From: Marinomonas fungiae
Lineage (GTDB): Bacteria; Pseudomonadota; Gammaproteobacteria; Pseudomonadales; Marinomonadaceae
Direction of reading: 5' to 3'
Length of the DNA stretch: 64,000 nucleotides
Assembly: GCF_001418205.1 (NCBI RefSeq)
Contig: NZ_LIQF01000014.1
Coordinates: forward strand, 1-64,000
The notes under the pieces are model-generated. The model had not been told where the DNA came from. It searched no databases and worked only from the letters and a program-made list of their open reading frames with translations. This document shows, one piece after another, positions 19,901 to 28,312 of this stretch; position 1 is the stretch's first letter; each line of letters opens with the position of its first letter. A program made the position numbers and the translations under genes.

Positions 19901-20374
19901 AGCTTGGTACTGCTTCTCACCCAATACTTCAATAAAGTCTTCGCGACGAACGCCGTAGTTCGACAGAACAAAACGACCTAAAATATCTTCTTCTGGTGTT
20001 GCTAAGGAGGCTGACAAGCATAGACCAACGGTTGACTCTTTGCCGGTGTTGGAATCTTCAAACACCAAGGCCAAGTAACAGATTGCGTCTTGACGAGTTT
20101 GCACACCAGTGACTTTTTCGCTCGCTTGCCCCGAGTCGATCATCCCCAAAATGTAGGAGCGGATGCTTCGACCAGACGCTTTACCATCGTTGGCACTGGC
20201 GTTGTAGTTTAAGTGACGCTTACTAGCACCGGTTAGCACGGTTTGGATCGCATCCAACAAGGACGATTTACCTGAACCGGTTGGACCAATGATGGCTGTG
20301 TTACCGCGAATATTGATTTCTTCTGCGCCCAATAGGTACCAGTTTACAAGAACAATTCGATTTAACTTTTTCAT
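16925..20374 (-). CDS. mksB: SMC-like condensin ATPase MksB (JetC type)
   Basis: The 1149-residue MukB/SMC-like ATPase has Walker A GPTGSGKSSLLDA at about residue 29. Long heptad-rich coiled coils lie around 265-420 and 660-800, with a hinge-like globular part between (about 470-650). The ABC signature region is RIQTGSGGEHQIPFYLA and Walker B is FSLAMFDEAFNKID near residue 1075. It is read after mksF and mksE with short spacing, and the three form a complete condensin. Homologues with a JetD nuclease restrict plasmids (Wadjet); without one they organise the chromosome. Confidence 0.9.
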   Translation of the reverse strand: MKKLNRIVLVNWYLLGAEEINIRGNTAIIGPTGSGKSSLLDAIQTVLTGASKRHLNYNASANDGKASGRSIRSYILGMIDSGQASEKVTGVQTRQDAICYLALVFEDSNTGKESTVGLCLSASLATPEEDILGRFVLSNYGVRREDFIEVLGEKQYQAKPWQEVREAMKKVCLDPFIKSGSASATQYMNRYLEELSPSAEHLITLDSFLKNFKNALKFVPIASPTRFVQDFVLAEQPLQVGAYQKSLLEYRQLEAKTQEVAKRIDDLKAIQVECDKKHQQEQTVVNYQWIATEARFDQLGSKQDEIQDQYENFKEREEEIDEEIVAQANLLKQLQTQLVRLEQQYEHSDVGLKLQQLEQNKKLLTLEGQEDRKLVIQAHQVLQLLGALQAFEDVLSQDIRNLITEAQGLAGSIDSSGNILGSAKAVSRLLSSINNLLDEGKGALFQQRTQLNRNILNLKDECRQLEADVKSLKGGTTPLSPNVKRLIELLDHANIKATPLSHLAEVTDHKWQDAIEGYLGSQREALIVEPDDAEEAIRIFRAHRRQLMGCRVIDTTQTRLWLNRGDNNSVLRFIRCNNDHAQAYLNRRLGGIKPVETERELLREDSAMTADGMLKLSGTISTIRFLPHMMVGINTEGMRQSREAQLQQLSGELMDYMKTDQRLEQADSMLGRIMASNQFDPQSLQDAGIANTRVAQDLADVEAQIAALQQRDDTDLQERIESLKERISGIELERKKLDRERQQIAEQYGSLNTQKTQLSEALSALDEERTRITSNPLFNAEYASERYDLLENSMVNGGAIYKEAISRSEKAMEKVKMFDQKVRKEVADHYAKYHNSSLDDDIQLDYLESKFEEFEHYVTHQINVLNDTELAKYAKRAELARREAEETFRSDYVSKLKDSLDQVALIIKELNHSLKRRPFNHEVYQFRYYPNGDMKDILDLVAKFSSMDQANVGGLFDPEQTGDPEHAKAIALIQELITDDEKQKDLADYRKFYNFEVDILDLEGQKKTTLSQRIQTGSGGEHQIPFYLAIAAALSTTYRLHETMEGDIVGGFSLAMFDEAFNKIDMAKTSTCMGFMRDIGLQVIAAAPDDKRAVMAANMDTIISVWREGGAVSIDVAYPQQRGQALLSGDHELDNDGPQQNLTETAEAE

Positions 20375-20382
20375 GCAATTTC

Positions 20383-21078
20383 CTATTGTACCGCTTCTTC
20401 TTGTGTTTCTGGATCAGGGTCAACCGCCGCTTGGCTGCCATTCTCTTGACCATCAAGACCCTGTTCTGTTTGTTCGTCAATGACTTCGTCTTCATCAGGA
20501 TCCGAGCCATTGAAAGACTCAAGCTGACGTAAATACGCTTCGGTAACAATCAAACGTACTACAGGAGTAATGCTAATCATCAAGTTCTTAGCGTCTTCGT
20601 CGTAAGCTTTACCACGAATAATCACCCCCTGTTTGCTGAACAGCGTCAGGATATCTTTGAAGCGCGTTTCTGTTGGAATTTCGCGTTTTACCAACTGTAC
20701 GTAGCGTTCCAAAATAGCCACAGAGTTAGTCGATACGAACCCGTTGTCGATTTCAAAGTTCTCTACTTTTTCTTCGTAGATTTGACGCATCACCAATAGG
20801 AATAGCGTTTCATCGGTTTTCAAACGGACAAAGGCTTCACGCTCAACCGGCAACACACCCGCTAGACGTTCGTTCTCATTGACGTAAAGCTTCATACCCA
20901 ACGCGTCAAACAGATTGCTAAAGTACTGTTGATACATCTCTACCAATAAGTAATGACGACGTTGACCGTGCTTAAAAGCACTGACAAATTGATTGGCAAG
21001 TAAATAGTTCGCAGTCTGCTGAAACTCTTGCGGGTCTTTACCGGACTCTTCTACGACCCTTTTTAATTCTCTAAGCAT
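20383..21078 (-). CDS. mksE: Condensin subunit MksE (JetB, DUF4194)
   Basis: The 231-residue KITE-type subunit is DUF4194-like through QQTANYLLANQFVSAFKHGQRRHYLLVEMYQQYF and the winged-helix-like part to about residue 195. A charged tail rich in Asp, Glu and Gln follows (about 197-231). Its start overlaps the end of mksF by 8 bases and mksB starts 8 bases after its stop, indicating tight coupling and fixed stoichiometry. Confidence 0.87.
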   Translation of the reverse strand: MLRELKRVVEESGKDPQEFQQTANYLLANQFVSAFKHGQRRHYLLVEMYQQYFSNLFDALGMKLYVNENERLAGVLPVEREAFVRLKTDETLFLLVMRQIYEEKVENFEIDNGFVSTNSVAILERYVQLVKREIPTETRFKDILTLFSKQGVIIRGKAYDEDAKNLMISITPVVRLIVTEAYLRQLESFNGSDPDEDEVIDEQTEQGLDGQENGSQAAVDPDPETQEEAVQ

Positions 21079-22468
21079 GAGATTTGCTCCTGCGCACTAC
21101 ATTAAACTCTCGACATTCGACGAATTCGTGAACGTTGATATATTGATCTGTGAAAATAACATCAAACGACTTCTCAATGCGTTTGGCATTGACGCCCAAA
21201 GAACCGATGTAACGTAAATGATCGAAACAAACAAAATCTTCTACGGATTCGATGGTGAAGTCCAAAATATGCATCGCCGGCTTTTCTAACAGCTGACGAT
21301 CAAGGTAGCTTTGTAGCTTGGCAACACTCACCTGACGCGCTTCATGGAAGCGACGTTGGCGGTCACGGAAGGCAATCGCCGCTTGCGAAACCTCCACCTG
21401 AGTAATCACTCGCGGCGGTGGTGGCTCACGACGTTTCGCTGGTTGGGCACAAGATTCAACCCCTACCGCTTTAACACTGACCATGTTTTTCAAGATTGGT
21501 AATTTTTCAAACTTGGCGACATCAGCAATGATGCCTGCCACCTTGTTAGCCAAGCCAGGACGAGAAGAGTCCATATAACGGGCCGTATCAGCGGCACGTT
21601 TTTCCAAGCGGTAACGGTACTCATCAATACGATCCAAACGCTGATCGATGGTGGTGAAGGTTTGGATGATATCGCGACAATCTTTTTCGACCGCAGCTAA
21701 CGCTTTATCTACCGAGATTAATTGTTGATCGGCATAACATTGGGCGATATTGCCCATCAAATTTGCTTCAGCGAGAAAGCTTTGAGTCAGCTCTAAAATC
21801 TGACGACGAAAACGAAACGGGTTATTGCTGGTTTTGATGGTTTTATAGTCGGCAATCAAAATACCTTCCACAAACAAATCAAAGAATCCTGCGACGATCT
21901 CTTTTGGCTCACGTTTGTTAAACAGCTCACGTTGAAGACTGCGAATGCCTAATAGAATTTGGTTCAAATGCGCTGAGAAGTCGCGTGCCGCTTCCGCTGT
22001 TTGACTCAGTGTTACACCTCGTTCTTGCGGATGCTTAGCAACCGATTCAAGGTTACTCAAGATACTTAGTACCGTGGCACCGTAATTACGCTTACCGTGA
22101 CGGCTAATTTCTACCAAGGAGCGCAGCAGCATAGAGACCTGAGGCGACATCAGCACGCTGACACGATACAACTCTTGCTCTTCAATCAACCAGCCAGTGT
22201 TGACCAAACGGTGATAGATACGCAACGCGTACTCATGAATGGTTTTCGGCGAATCAAAGCCATCTTTAAGATCGTCGTGCCAAGCCAGTGTGTCGAGCTT
22301 ATGCAACGAGTCTTCTATCGCTTCAATGATGGTGGATTTATCTTTAATAGGATCTTCTGCATGGTCATAAAACACATCAGACAGATCGAACAATACGGCT
22401 TCTATGAGCGCTTTGTTGGAGCCCGATAGAGCTTGGAATATTTCATCGGGCAAATGGGTGAATAGCAT
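21071..22468 (-). CDS. mksF: Condensin kleisin subunit MksF (JetA, DUF5716)
   Basis: The 465-residue kleisin-like subunit is of the JetA/DUF5716 type. It starts MLFTHLPDEIFQALSGSNKALIEAVLFDL, has a helical middle (VSVLMSPQVSMLLRSLVEI) and a C-terminal winged-helix region. It bridges the two MksB heads and binds MksE. It heads the mksF-mksE-mksB-bolA-STAS run; cbiX lies 44 bases upstream on the same strand and may be co-transcribed. Confidence 0.85.
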   Translation of the reverse strand: MLFTHLPDEIFQALSGSNKALIEAVLFDLSDVFYDHAEDPIKDKSTIIEAIEDSLHKLDTLAWHDDLKDGFDSPKTIHEYALRIYHRLVNTGWLIEEQELYRVSVLMSPQVSMLLRSLVEISRHGKRNYGATVLSILSNLESVAKHPQERGVTLSQTAEAARDFSAHLNQILLGIRSLQRELFNKREPKEIVAGFFDLFVEGILIADYKTIKTSNNPFRFRRQILELTQSFLAEANLMGNIAQCYADQQLISVDKALAAVEKDCRDIIQTFTTIDQRLDRIDEYRYRLEKRAADTARYMDSSRPGLANKVAGIIADVAKFEKLPILKNMVSVKAVGVESCAQPAKRREPPPPRVITQVEVSQAAIAFRDRQRRFHEARQVSVAKLQSYLDRQLLEKPAMHILDFTIESVEDFVCFDHLRYIGSLGVNAKRIEKSFDVIFTDQYINVHEFVECREFNVVRRSKSHA

Positions 22469-22512
22469 TCAGAACCAATCCATTCTTTATTTTTAAACTG
22501 ACGAAATTCAAA

Positions 22513-22890
22513 TCACTCTGACGTCAGTTTAGAGATTATCGCTTTCTCCATGGCAGCGACAACAGCGGGGTCATCACCAATCGGATCCAGGAGCGTCAAA
22601 GTACGTTGCTCAGTATTCAATTGCTCTAACTGCTCGGGTACATCTACTCGCAAATGACGACCTTGCGCAAAGAACAAAGGATACACCGCGATGTTGGCAG
22701 TTTCAGAGGGAAGTTGCTGCAAAACGTCTTCAATAGAAGGCGTGCACAATTCCATGTAAGCCAACGTTACCTTATCTTCTGAGACGACACCAGTGACCCT
22801 TGCCAATAACTGCTCAAAAGGCACTTTCCAGCGTGGATCGCTGCTGCCGTGGGCTAACAAAATAATATGGTCAAACTGCTCTAATTGCAT
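22513..22890 (-). CDS. CbiX-type sirohydrochlorin chelatase-like protein
   Basis: The 125-residue single-domain chelatase of the small CbiX type starts with ILLAHGSSDPRWKVPFEQL, holding the metal-site His. AYMELCTPSIEDVL and PLFFAQGRHLRVDVPE give the second His and the family signature. It probably inserts a divalent metal into sirohydrochlorin (siroheme or cobalamin route), acting as a homodimer. No other tetrapyrrole-branch genes adjoin; hemH is about 2.7 kb away. The metal cannot be read from sequence. Confidence 0.85.
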   Translation of the reverse strand: MQLEQFDHIILLAHGSSDPRWKVPFEQLLARVTGVVSEDKVTLAYMELCTPSIEDVLQQLPSETANIAVYPLFFAQGRHLRVDVPEQLEQLNTEQRTLTLLDPIGDDPAVVAAMEKAIISKLTSE

Positions 22891-23045
22891 GGGTCTACCT
22901 TTATCATAAGTGGGATATTTTAGCGATTTACCCTTTTAAAAAGAAGGGATTACCGACTTTAAGGGCGTAATTTGGGAGTAACTTCTTGATCTATTTTTGA
23001 ATTTTTGTCGTAAACTTAAAAAACCTTCACGTTTAGGAGTCGCAA

Positions 23046-23912
23046 ATGAAAGTTTTAGTGACAGGAGCAAACGGCTTTATCGCAAACAATCTTTATCCTT
23101 TGTTAACCGCAGCAGGCCATGAGTCCTTCGCATTGGTTCATAAGCATCAAAACGCTATTCCTCGATACGTGCAAACCTTGCATATGGATGACTTAGGCGA
23201 ACATTATTTTGATGTGGTAATCAATCTTGCTGGTGCCAATATCGCTGCAAAACGCTGGACAGCGAAGCGCCAACGAGAACTGTTTGATAGTCGCGTGCAA
23301 TTTACTCGCAAGCTTTTTAATGCCTTAAAACAAAAACCTAGCGTGTTACTCAACGCTTCGGCAGTGGGATACTATGGTTTTGATGAGTACAAAACCTTTC
23401 TTGAAGATACGCCTCCAAATGGTGGTTTCACTCACCACTTGTGTTCGGCATGGGAGCAAGAAGCACACCATTTTGAAGATGCTGGTGTAAGAACCACTAT
23501 TTTTCGACTAGGCGTAGTGCTTGGTCACGGTGGCGCTTTGGCAAAAATGGAATGGCCTTTCAAGCTAGGACTAGGGGGGAAAATCGGCAACGGAAAACAA
23601 TTTTTCCCATGGATTCATATTCACGATGTGTGTCGTTTTATTCTGCAAGCCATGCAAGACGAACAATACCAAGGCACTTATAACCTTGTGTCACCGCAAG
23701 CCATTACCCAAGCCGAGTTTGCCAAAGCCTATGGTAAAGCCCTAAACCGTCCTACTGTGCTGCCCACTCCCACTGTGGTGCTTGAAAAACTGCTCGGCGA
23801 CATGAGTCAATTGCTGACCAAAGGCCAGCATGTGGTGCCACAGGCATTGATGAATCAGAAGTTTACGTTTGAATATCAATCCATTGATGAAGCACTCAAG
23901 AGTTTAACTTAA
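23046..23912 (+). CDS. NAD-dependent epimerase-like protein (YfcH, TIGR01777)
   Basis: The 288-residue extended short-chain dehydrogenase has the nucleotide-binding motif VTGANGFIANNLYPLL at the N-terminus. The block NLAGANIAAKRWTAKRQRELFDSR is characteristic of the YfcH/SulA-like TIGR01777 family. FRLGVVLGHGGALAKM and the C-terminal DUF1731-like segment (ALNRPTVLPTPTVVLEKLLG) complete it. AGGAG precedes the ATG. Reaction unknown. It is convergent with the zinc-ribbon gene. Confidence 0.85.
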   Translation: MKVLVTGANGFIANNLYPLLTAAGHESFALVHKHQNAIPRYVQTLHMDDLGEHYFDVVINLAGANIAAKRWTAKRQRELFDSRVQFTRKLFNALKQKPSVLLNASAVGYYGFDEYKTFLEDTPPNGGFTHHLCSAWEQEAHHFEDAGVRTTIFRLGVVLGHGGALAKMEWPFKLGLGGKIGNGKQFFPWIHIHDVCRFILQAMQDEQYQGTYNLVSPQAITQAEFAKAYGKALNRPTVLPTPTVVLEKLLGDMSQLLTKGQHVVPQALMNQKFTFEYQSIDEALKSLT

Positions 23913-23933
23913 TCGTCGTGTACTTTAATCGGA

Positions 23934-24467
23934 CTATTGATCGCCGGACGAACGAAGTTTTTTGGGGACAGGATGCCCCTTATCGTCCGGCAATGTATGT
24001 TTGCATTCTGGGTATTTGATACACCCCCAGAAATACCCTTTCACCCCTTTCTTTCGGACCAAATAATGGCCACATGCTCGACAAGGATATTTGCGTGACG
24101 AGGAAGGTTCGCCACTCACATCCTCTAGGGTTAATTTACAATCGGGGTAGTTGCTGCAGCCCCAAAAAGTATTACCACTATGGGTCTTCTTGCGCAGCTG
24201 ACCACCACATAATGGGCAAAAGTATTTTTTTGGCCGAACCGGACGTCCGTCTTCATCGTTGGCACTGTAATCGCATTTCGGGTAATTTTCGCAGCCCCAA
24301 AAGGCACCATTTTTCCCTTGTTTGAGCTGTAAGACGCCATGACATTTCGGGCAACGATAACGCTTACTTGGTGTGCCTATGTAACCAGAGCCGTCTTGAT
24401 TTAGGAACTCTTGTTCCCAAGAGTCAACGGCCCTAGCCTTAGTGTCATGGCTGTCATCACGGCTCAA
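23934..24467 (-). CDS. Protein with three topoisomerase-type C4 zinc ribbons
   Basis: The 177-residue protein consists almost wholly of three zinc ribbons: CPKCHGVLQLKQ...WGCENYPKCDY, CPLCGGQL...WGCSNYPDCKL and CRACGHYL...WGCIKYPECKH. Each is the C4 type found at the C-terminus of topoisomerase I (YrdD-like). It probably binds single-stranded nucleic acid. No topoisomerase catalytic domain is present. It is the last gene of the hemH-HAD-small protein run on the minus strand. Confidence 0.87.
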   Translation of the reverse strand: MSRDDSHDTKARAVDSWEQEFLNQDGSGYIGTPSKRYRCPKCHGVLQLKQGKNGAFWGCENYPKCDYSANDEDGRPVRPKKYFCPLCGGQLRKKTHSGNTFWGCSNYPDCKLTLEDVSGEPSSSRKYPCRACGHYLVRKKGVKGYFWGCIKYPECKHTLPDDKGHPVPKKLRSSGDQ

Positions 24468-24473
24468 ACTTTG

Positions 24474-24836
24474 TTACTCCGCTTCGCAGTTTAACTTGTC
24501 TTGTTTGTCGCAAGCATGAGAATTGACGTAGCCTTTAGCTTTGTTAACGCCATTTTTAGCCGCCTCAGCCGTTGCATTACCCACTTCTTTGGTTTTCTGC
24601 CAGGCCTTGCTGTTAGCAATATCTTCGCCTACTTCTTTACTGCGCTCTACCGCATCGCCAGCTACTTCACGAGTTCTTTCGGCTACTTCACCTGCCACTT
24701 CACGGGTTTTATCTGCTGCGTTAGCAGCCGTTTGTTTGATATTTTCCCAAGCGTTTTCTTCTTCGGCATGCAAAGGCATCATGATCGTACTCGCCAATAG
24801 TCCTGCTACCGCTAAGCATTTTTTTACACCCATCAT
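24474..24836 (-). CDS. Exported helical repeat protein, unknown
   Basis: The 120-residue product has a signal peptide (MMGVKKCLAVAGLLASTIMMPLHAEE). It then has degenerate 11-residue amphipathic repeats such as ADKTREVAGEVAERTREVAGDAVERSKEV, resembling LEA or apolipoprotein-like stress proteins. Two Cys near the C-terminus (HACDKQDKLNC) could form a disulfide in the periplasm. The ATG at 24836 overlaps the stop of the HAD gene (ATGA), implying coupling; a start at 24857 would lie inside it and spoil the signal. Function unknown. Confidence 0.7.
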   Translation of the reverse strand: MMGVKKCLAVAGLLASTIMMPLHAEEENAWENIKQTAANAADKTREVAGEVAERTREVAGDAVERSKEVGEDIANSKAWQKTKEVGNATAEAAKNGVNKAKGYVNSHACDKQDKLNCEAE

Positions 24837-25564
24837 TTGATTTCCCCACTTAAGCAAAAATGTGCCCTAACCCACTGCTCCACTTCCTCAGCCGAAGGGA
24901 CGGTTGGGATCATTGGATAATTCGCTAATTCTGCCTCCGTCACCTGCTCATGACTCCAAGTAGTATGATACGGCACATGCAAAGCATGAGCCCCCGCATC
25001 TAACACCGGCAAGACATCTGAGCGCATCGAATTACCAATCATCAGCACTTCACTTGGATTTAACTGCAGACTCTCAAATACTTTTTGGTAATTAGCGGTC
25101 TTCTTATTACTTACCACTTCATACCAATCGAAGTATTCACTCAAACCTGAACGAGCTAATTTCCCCTCTTGGTCAAGCAAATCCCCTTTGGTGATGACCA
25201 TTAACTGGCACTTACCATGTAGAGACTTCAGCAGGGCCTCAATCCCGGGAAGTAATTGAATTGGAGCCGCCAGCATTTGCTTGGCTAATTGGATGATCTC
25301 ATGAATCTCATAGCCTGTAACACGCCCTTCCGTAAGCACTATGGCAGTTTCTAGCAGAGACAGCGTAAATCCTTTGATGCCGTAGCCAAAGTTTGACAGG
25401 TTCTCGATTTGCACTTCATTGAGGCGCTCCAAAATGTATTCGCGGGAATGGTACGATTCCAACATTTGGACAAAGTACTCCTGAGTGCTTAAGAACACAT
25501 CTTCGTTACGCCAAAGGGTATCGTCTGCGTCAAACGCAATGGTGGTCAGGATAGGTTTTTGCAA
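24833..25564 (-). CDS. HAD-superfamily hydrolase
   Basis: The 243-residue HAD phosphatase has motif I FDADDTLW (nucleophile and acid Asp), motif II in LMVITKGD, a conserved Lys in SNKKTANY and motif IV MIGNSMRSDV. The alpha-helical cap (about residues 20-95) is the C1 type. Substrate unknown. It lies one base after hemH and overlaps the next gene by 4 bases. Confidence 0.88.
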   Translation of the reverse strand: MQKPILTTIAFDADDTLWRNEDVFLSTQEYFVQMLESYHSREYILERLNEVQIENLSNFGYGIKGFTLSLLETAIVLTEGRVTGYEIHEIIQLAKQMLAAPIQLLPGIEALLKSLHGKCQLMVITKGDLLDQEGKLARSGLSEYFDWYEVVSNKKTANYQKVFESLQLNPSEVLMIGNSMRSDVLPVLDAGAHALHVPYHTTWSHEQVTEAELANYPMIPTVPSAEEVEQWVRAHFCLSGEIK

Positions 25565-25565
25565 A

Positions 25566-26567
25566 TCAATTCATCCAGTGTTGGGTGTTTTCTAAAACAA
25601 GGGCTTTGTATAAAGTGACATGATCAGGTGAGTCATTTAATGCAGCGATGTAATCAAATTTTTCACCGCCAGCCCTTTCAAACTCTTCTCGCAACTGCAT
25701 ATCAATTTCTTCTAAGGTTTCAATACAATCAATCGCAAACGCTGGGCTGATCATGTTCAGTTCTTTAATACCTTTGTTTGGCATAGCGCGAATAGTCTCA
25801 TCTGCATAGGGTTTTAACCATTCTTCGCGACCAAAGCGGGATTGGTAAGCATGGGTATAGTCATCTTCCCCTAGGCCTAGTTGCTGAACGACAGCTGCCG
25901 TAGTAGCTTCACAACGACGTTGATACGGATCACCTTCTGTAACATAGCGTTTCGGTACGCCATGATAGGAAAACATTAGATGACGTTTACCACCTTGCTT
26001 GTCCCATTGCGCTTTGATGGATTTTACCAAAGCATCAATATAGATCGGATGGTCGGCATAATCCTGCATCATGCTTAAAGCCGGCCAATGGGGGCAGCGT
26101 TTCAATGATGCCATGAGTCGATCGTAAGCGGCCGCCGTGGTTGAACGAGAAAATTGAGGATACATGGGCAACACAAAAATCTGCTCAACGTTGTTTTCAC
26201 GAAATAGCTTCGCTGCACTTTCAACACTGGGCTGACCATAGGTCATGGCCATGGTGACAACAAAACGTTGGCCGTCTTGGTTCAAAGCCTGATCCAATTT
26301 CTTGGTCAAGCGCTGGCCGAGCACCAATAACGGCGACCCTTCATCCATCCACACTTCTTGATACACTTTAGCCACTTTTTTAGGGCGCACATTCAAAATA
26401 ATGCCGTTTAAAATAGGCTTCCAAATAAGCGGATTGACATCGACCACACGAGGGTCGGACAGAAATTCTTTGAGGTATTTTTTAACCGCCGCAGGCGTCG
26501 GCGCTTCGGGGGTACCAAGGTTCATCAAAAGAACCCCAATCAAACTGTTTTTCTGATTCATAGCCAT
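25566..26567 (-). CDS. hemH: Ferrochelatase HemH
   Basis: The 333-residue enzyme inserts ferrous iron into protoporphyrin IX as the last step of heme synthesis. MNLGTPEAPTPAAVKKYLKEFLSDPRVV is the family N-terminus. The active-site His is in FSYHGVPKRYV (about residue 203) and the Glu in FAIDCIETLEEI. No C-terminal iron-sulfur extension is present. ATG at 26567 or 26561 are both possible; the latter has better GGA spacing. It is followed by the HAD gene with one base between. Confidence 0.96.
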   Translation of the reverse strand: MAMNQKNSLIGVLLMNLGTPEAPTPAAVKKYLKEFLSDPRVVDVNPLIWKPILNGIILNVRPKKVAKVYQEVWMDEGSPLLVLGQRLTKKLDQALNQDGQRFVVTMAMTYGQPSVESAAKLFRENNVEQIFVLPMYPQFSRSTTAAAYDRLMASLKRCPHWPALSMMQDYADHPIYIDALVKSIKAQWDKQGGKRHLMFSYHGVPKRYVTEGDPYQRRCEATTAAVVQQLGLGEDDYTHAYQSRFGREEWLKPYADETIRAMPNKGIKELNMISPAFAIDCIETLEEIDMQLREEFERAGGEKFDYIAALNDSPDHVTLYKALVLENTQHWMN

Positions 26568-26576
26568 TCCGTTATG

Positions 26577-27320
26577 TTAAAAAATAACGTGTTTAAACAA
26601 CAAGTGTCCCCAGACACTTAAACACATCGCCAATACGATCCAATCCAGTACTTTGGATTCAAATGCACTGGATGTTAAACGCTGCTGCAGTAAAAGACCC
26701 GTATTACCACCTAATAAAGCGGCCAGCATATGGGGAAAAGAAAGCGCCTGCCATGCAAAGTCTGACGGTAATGCCAGCAAGCCTATCAGCGCCCCCACTA
26801 AAGAAAATGCCCATAAAGCAGAACGATTACCTAGCAGGTTGTTGGATTGCCTATCTTGCAGCCAGGCTAGACCAGAACTAAGACTAACAAACTGCGCTGC
26901 CCCCATGATCATGCCGGTCAACACTTTCAATGAATTTGGGATCTTATCTAACGACCAGCCCCCACGCTGCAGTAGCAACACTTGGGTTACAGAAACAATG
27001 ATTAGTAAAGCAACTAAGACCGTGAAGCTCATTGGCAACAAAAATAACAACTGCACACCAATAAAGCCGCCAAGGGACAAGCCCGCCCCTAAACGAGTAA
27101 TGCTCTCCACTTGTAAGTGCGCTCTATGCCGCAGAACTTGCATCAAAGCAAACAACAACATAACAGGCAGCAGACTAGCAAATAGATCGCGCAGTAGTGT
27201 TAAGTCGTCTATGACTAATAAAGCACACGGCAAGATCACAATTAAAGGGTCAATACGCAAACGTTTATTGACCAGTGCAGCGCATAAGGATGCGAGAAAA
27301 AGATAGATAGGTAATAACAT
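26577..27320 (-). CDS. TauE/SafE-like membrane protein (TSUP)
   Basis: The product of about 247 residues has eight hydrophobic segments in two four-helix halves, typical of the TauE/SafE sulfite-exporter-like family, with GLSLGGFIGVQLLFLLP at the first-half end and GGNTGLLLQQRL near the C-terminus. Substrate unknown. A GTG at 27332 is in frame, but ATG at 27320 follows AAGGTG by 9 bases and is preferred. That Shine-Dalgarno lies in the 3' arm of the terminator hairpin of the upstream cheV gene, so structure may control its translation. Confidence 0.75.
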   Translation of the reverse strand: MLLPIYLFLASLCAALVNKRLRIDPLIVILPCALLVIDDLTLLRDLFASLLPVMLLFALMQVLRHRAHLQVESITRLGAGLSLGGFIGVQLLFLLPMSFTVLVALLIIVSVTQVLLLQRGGWSLDKIPNSLKVLTGMIMGAAQFVSLSSGLAWLQDRQSNNLLGNRSALWAFSLVGALIGLLALPSDFAWQALSFPHMLAALLGGNTGLLLQQRLTSSAFESKVLDWIVLAMCLSVWGHLLFKHVIF

Positions 27321-27327
27321 AAAAGGA

Positions 27328-27352
27328 AACACCTTGAGGTCTTCAAGGTGTT
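27328..27352 (-). terminator. Terminator hairpin after cheV, overlapping downstream SD
   Basis: On the minus strand AACACCTTGA, loop AGACC, TCAAGGTGTT, then TCCTTTT. The stem includes the AAGGTG that serves the next gene. Confidence 0.7.
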
Positions 27353-27364
27353 TTTACAGTTGCC

Positions 27365-28312
27365 TTATTCGGATTCAACTACCGCGCGCATACGATCTTG
27401 GATGATGGTCGCAAGCTTATCAGGTTGGAATTTTGATAAGAAATCGTCACAACCTACTTTTTGCACCATGGCTTTGTTAAAGCTACCACTCAAAGAAGTA
27501 TGCAGAACGATGTATAGATCTTTCAATCGAGGATCTTCACGAATTTCTCGGGTTAGACGGTAGCCATCCATTTCAGGCATTTCGGCGTCCGTAATCAACA
27601 TCAAAAGCTTATTCGGAACATCTTCACCTTCAGCTGCCCACTTCTTAAGAAGATCAAGACCACGCTTACCATCGGTTGCCGAATGAACACTGATGCCTAG
27701 ATGATCGAGCGTTGATTTACACTGAGCTAGACCCACAGAAGAATCGTCTACCACCAAGACCTCTAGACCTTTGGCCATCGACAGAAGATCTTTGTCGATG
27801 ATGTGGTCAGAGACACGAGTGTCGTAAGGCGAAATCTCCGCCAGTACTTTTTCAACATCGATAATTTCCACCAAACGATCGTTTACACGTGTGATCGCGG
27901 TCAAATAATGCTGACGCCCCGTACCATCTGGCGGCGGCAAAATATCGCTCCAATTCATATTGATGATGCGATCAACTTCTCCCACCATAAACCCTTGCAC
28001 GGTATTGTTATACTCAGTGACGATCAGGTTACAAGGCTTGTCTTTATCGATTGGACGCAGACCAATGGACTCAGACAGATCAATAACAGGAATGGTGCGG
28101 CCACGGAAATGCGTTACACCCGCCACAGAAGGATGGCGGTGCGGCATTAAGTTTAGACGTGGCAATTGCACGACTTCTTGTACTTTAAAGACGTTGATAG
28201 CAAATAGTTGCATGCCACCCAGACGAAACATCAGCAACTCTAGTCGGTTTTCACCTACCAGCTGCGTTCTCTGGTCCACCGCATCTAACATTCCTGCCAT
28301 AACATTCTCCAA
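27365..28312 (-). CDS. cheV: Chemotaxis coupling protein CheV (CheW-REC fusion)
   Basis: The 315-residue protein has a CheW-like domain (about 20-165, with VQLPRLNLMPHRHPSVAGVTHFRGRTIPVIDL) and then a receiver domain from LEVLVVDDSSVGL. The phosphorylatable Asp is in ITDAEMPEMDG (about residue 242) and the Lys in FLSKFQPDKL. It couples chemoreceptors to CheA and is tuned by phosphorylation. It is isolated from other chemotaxis genes here, with a terminator following. Confidence 0.94.
   Translation of the reverse strand: MENVMAGMLDAVDQRTQLVGENRLELLMFRLGGMQLFAINVFKVQEVVQLPRLNLMPHRHPSVAGVTHFRGRTIPVIDLSESIGLRPIDKDKPCNLIVTEYNNTVQGFMVGEVDRIINMNWSDILPPPDGTGRQHYLTAITRVNDRLVEIIDVEKVLAEISPYDTRVSDHIIDKDLLSMAKGLEVLVVDDSSVGLAQCKSTLDHLGISVHSATDGKRGLDLLKKWAAEGEDVPNKLLMLITDAEMPEMDGYRLTREIREDPRLKDLYIVLHTSLSGSFNKAMVQKVGCDDFLSKFQPDKLATIIQDRMRAVVESE

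Noticed and set aside
16925-22468. Complete Wadjet defence system
   Set aside because: JetA, JetB and JetC equivalents are present but no JetD nuclease is seen on either side; called MksBEF instead.
26653-27306. 217-codon frame opposite the TauE/SafE-like gene
   Set aside because: Basic, low-complexity product typical of the reverse of a hydrophobic membrane gene.
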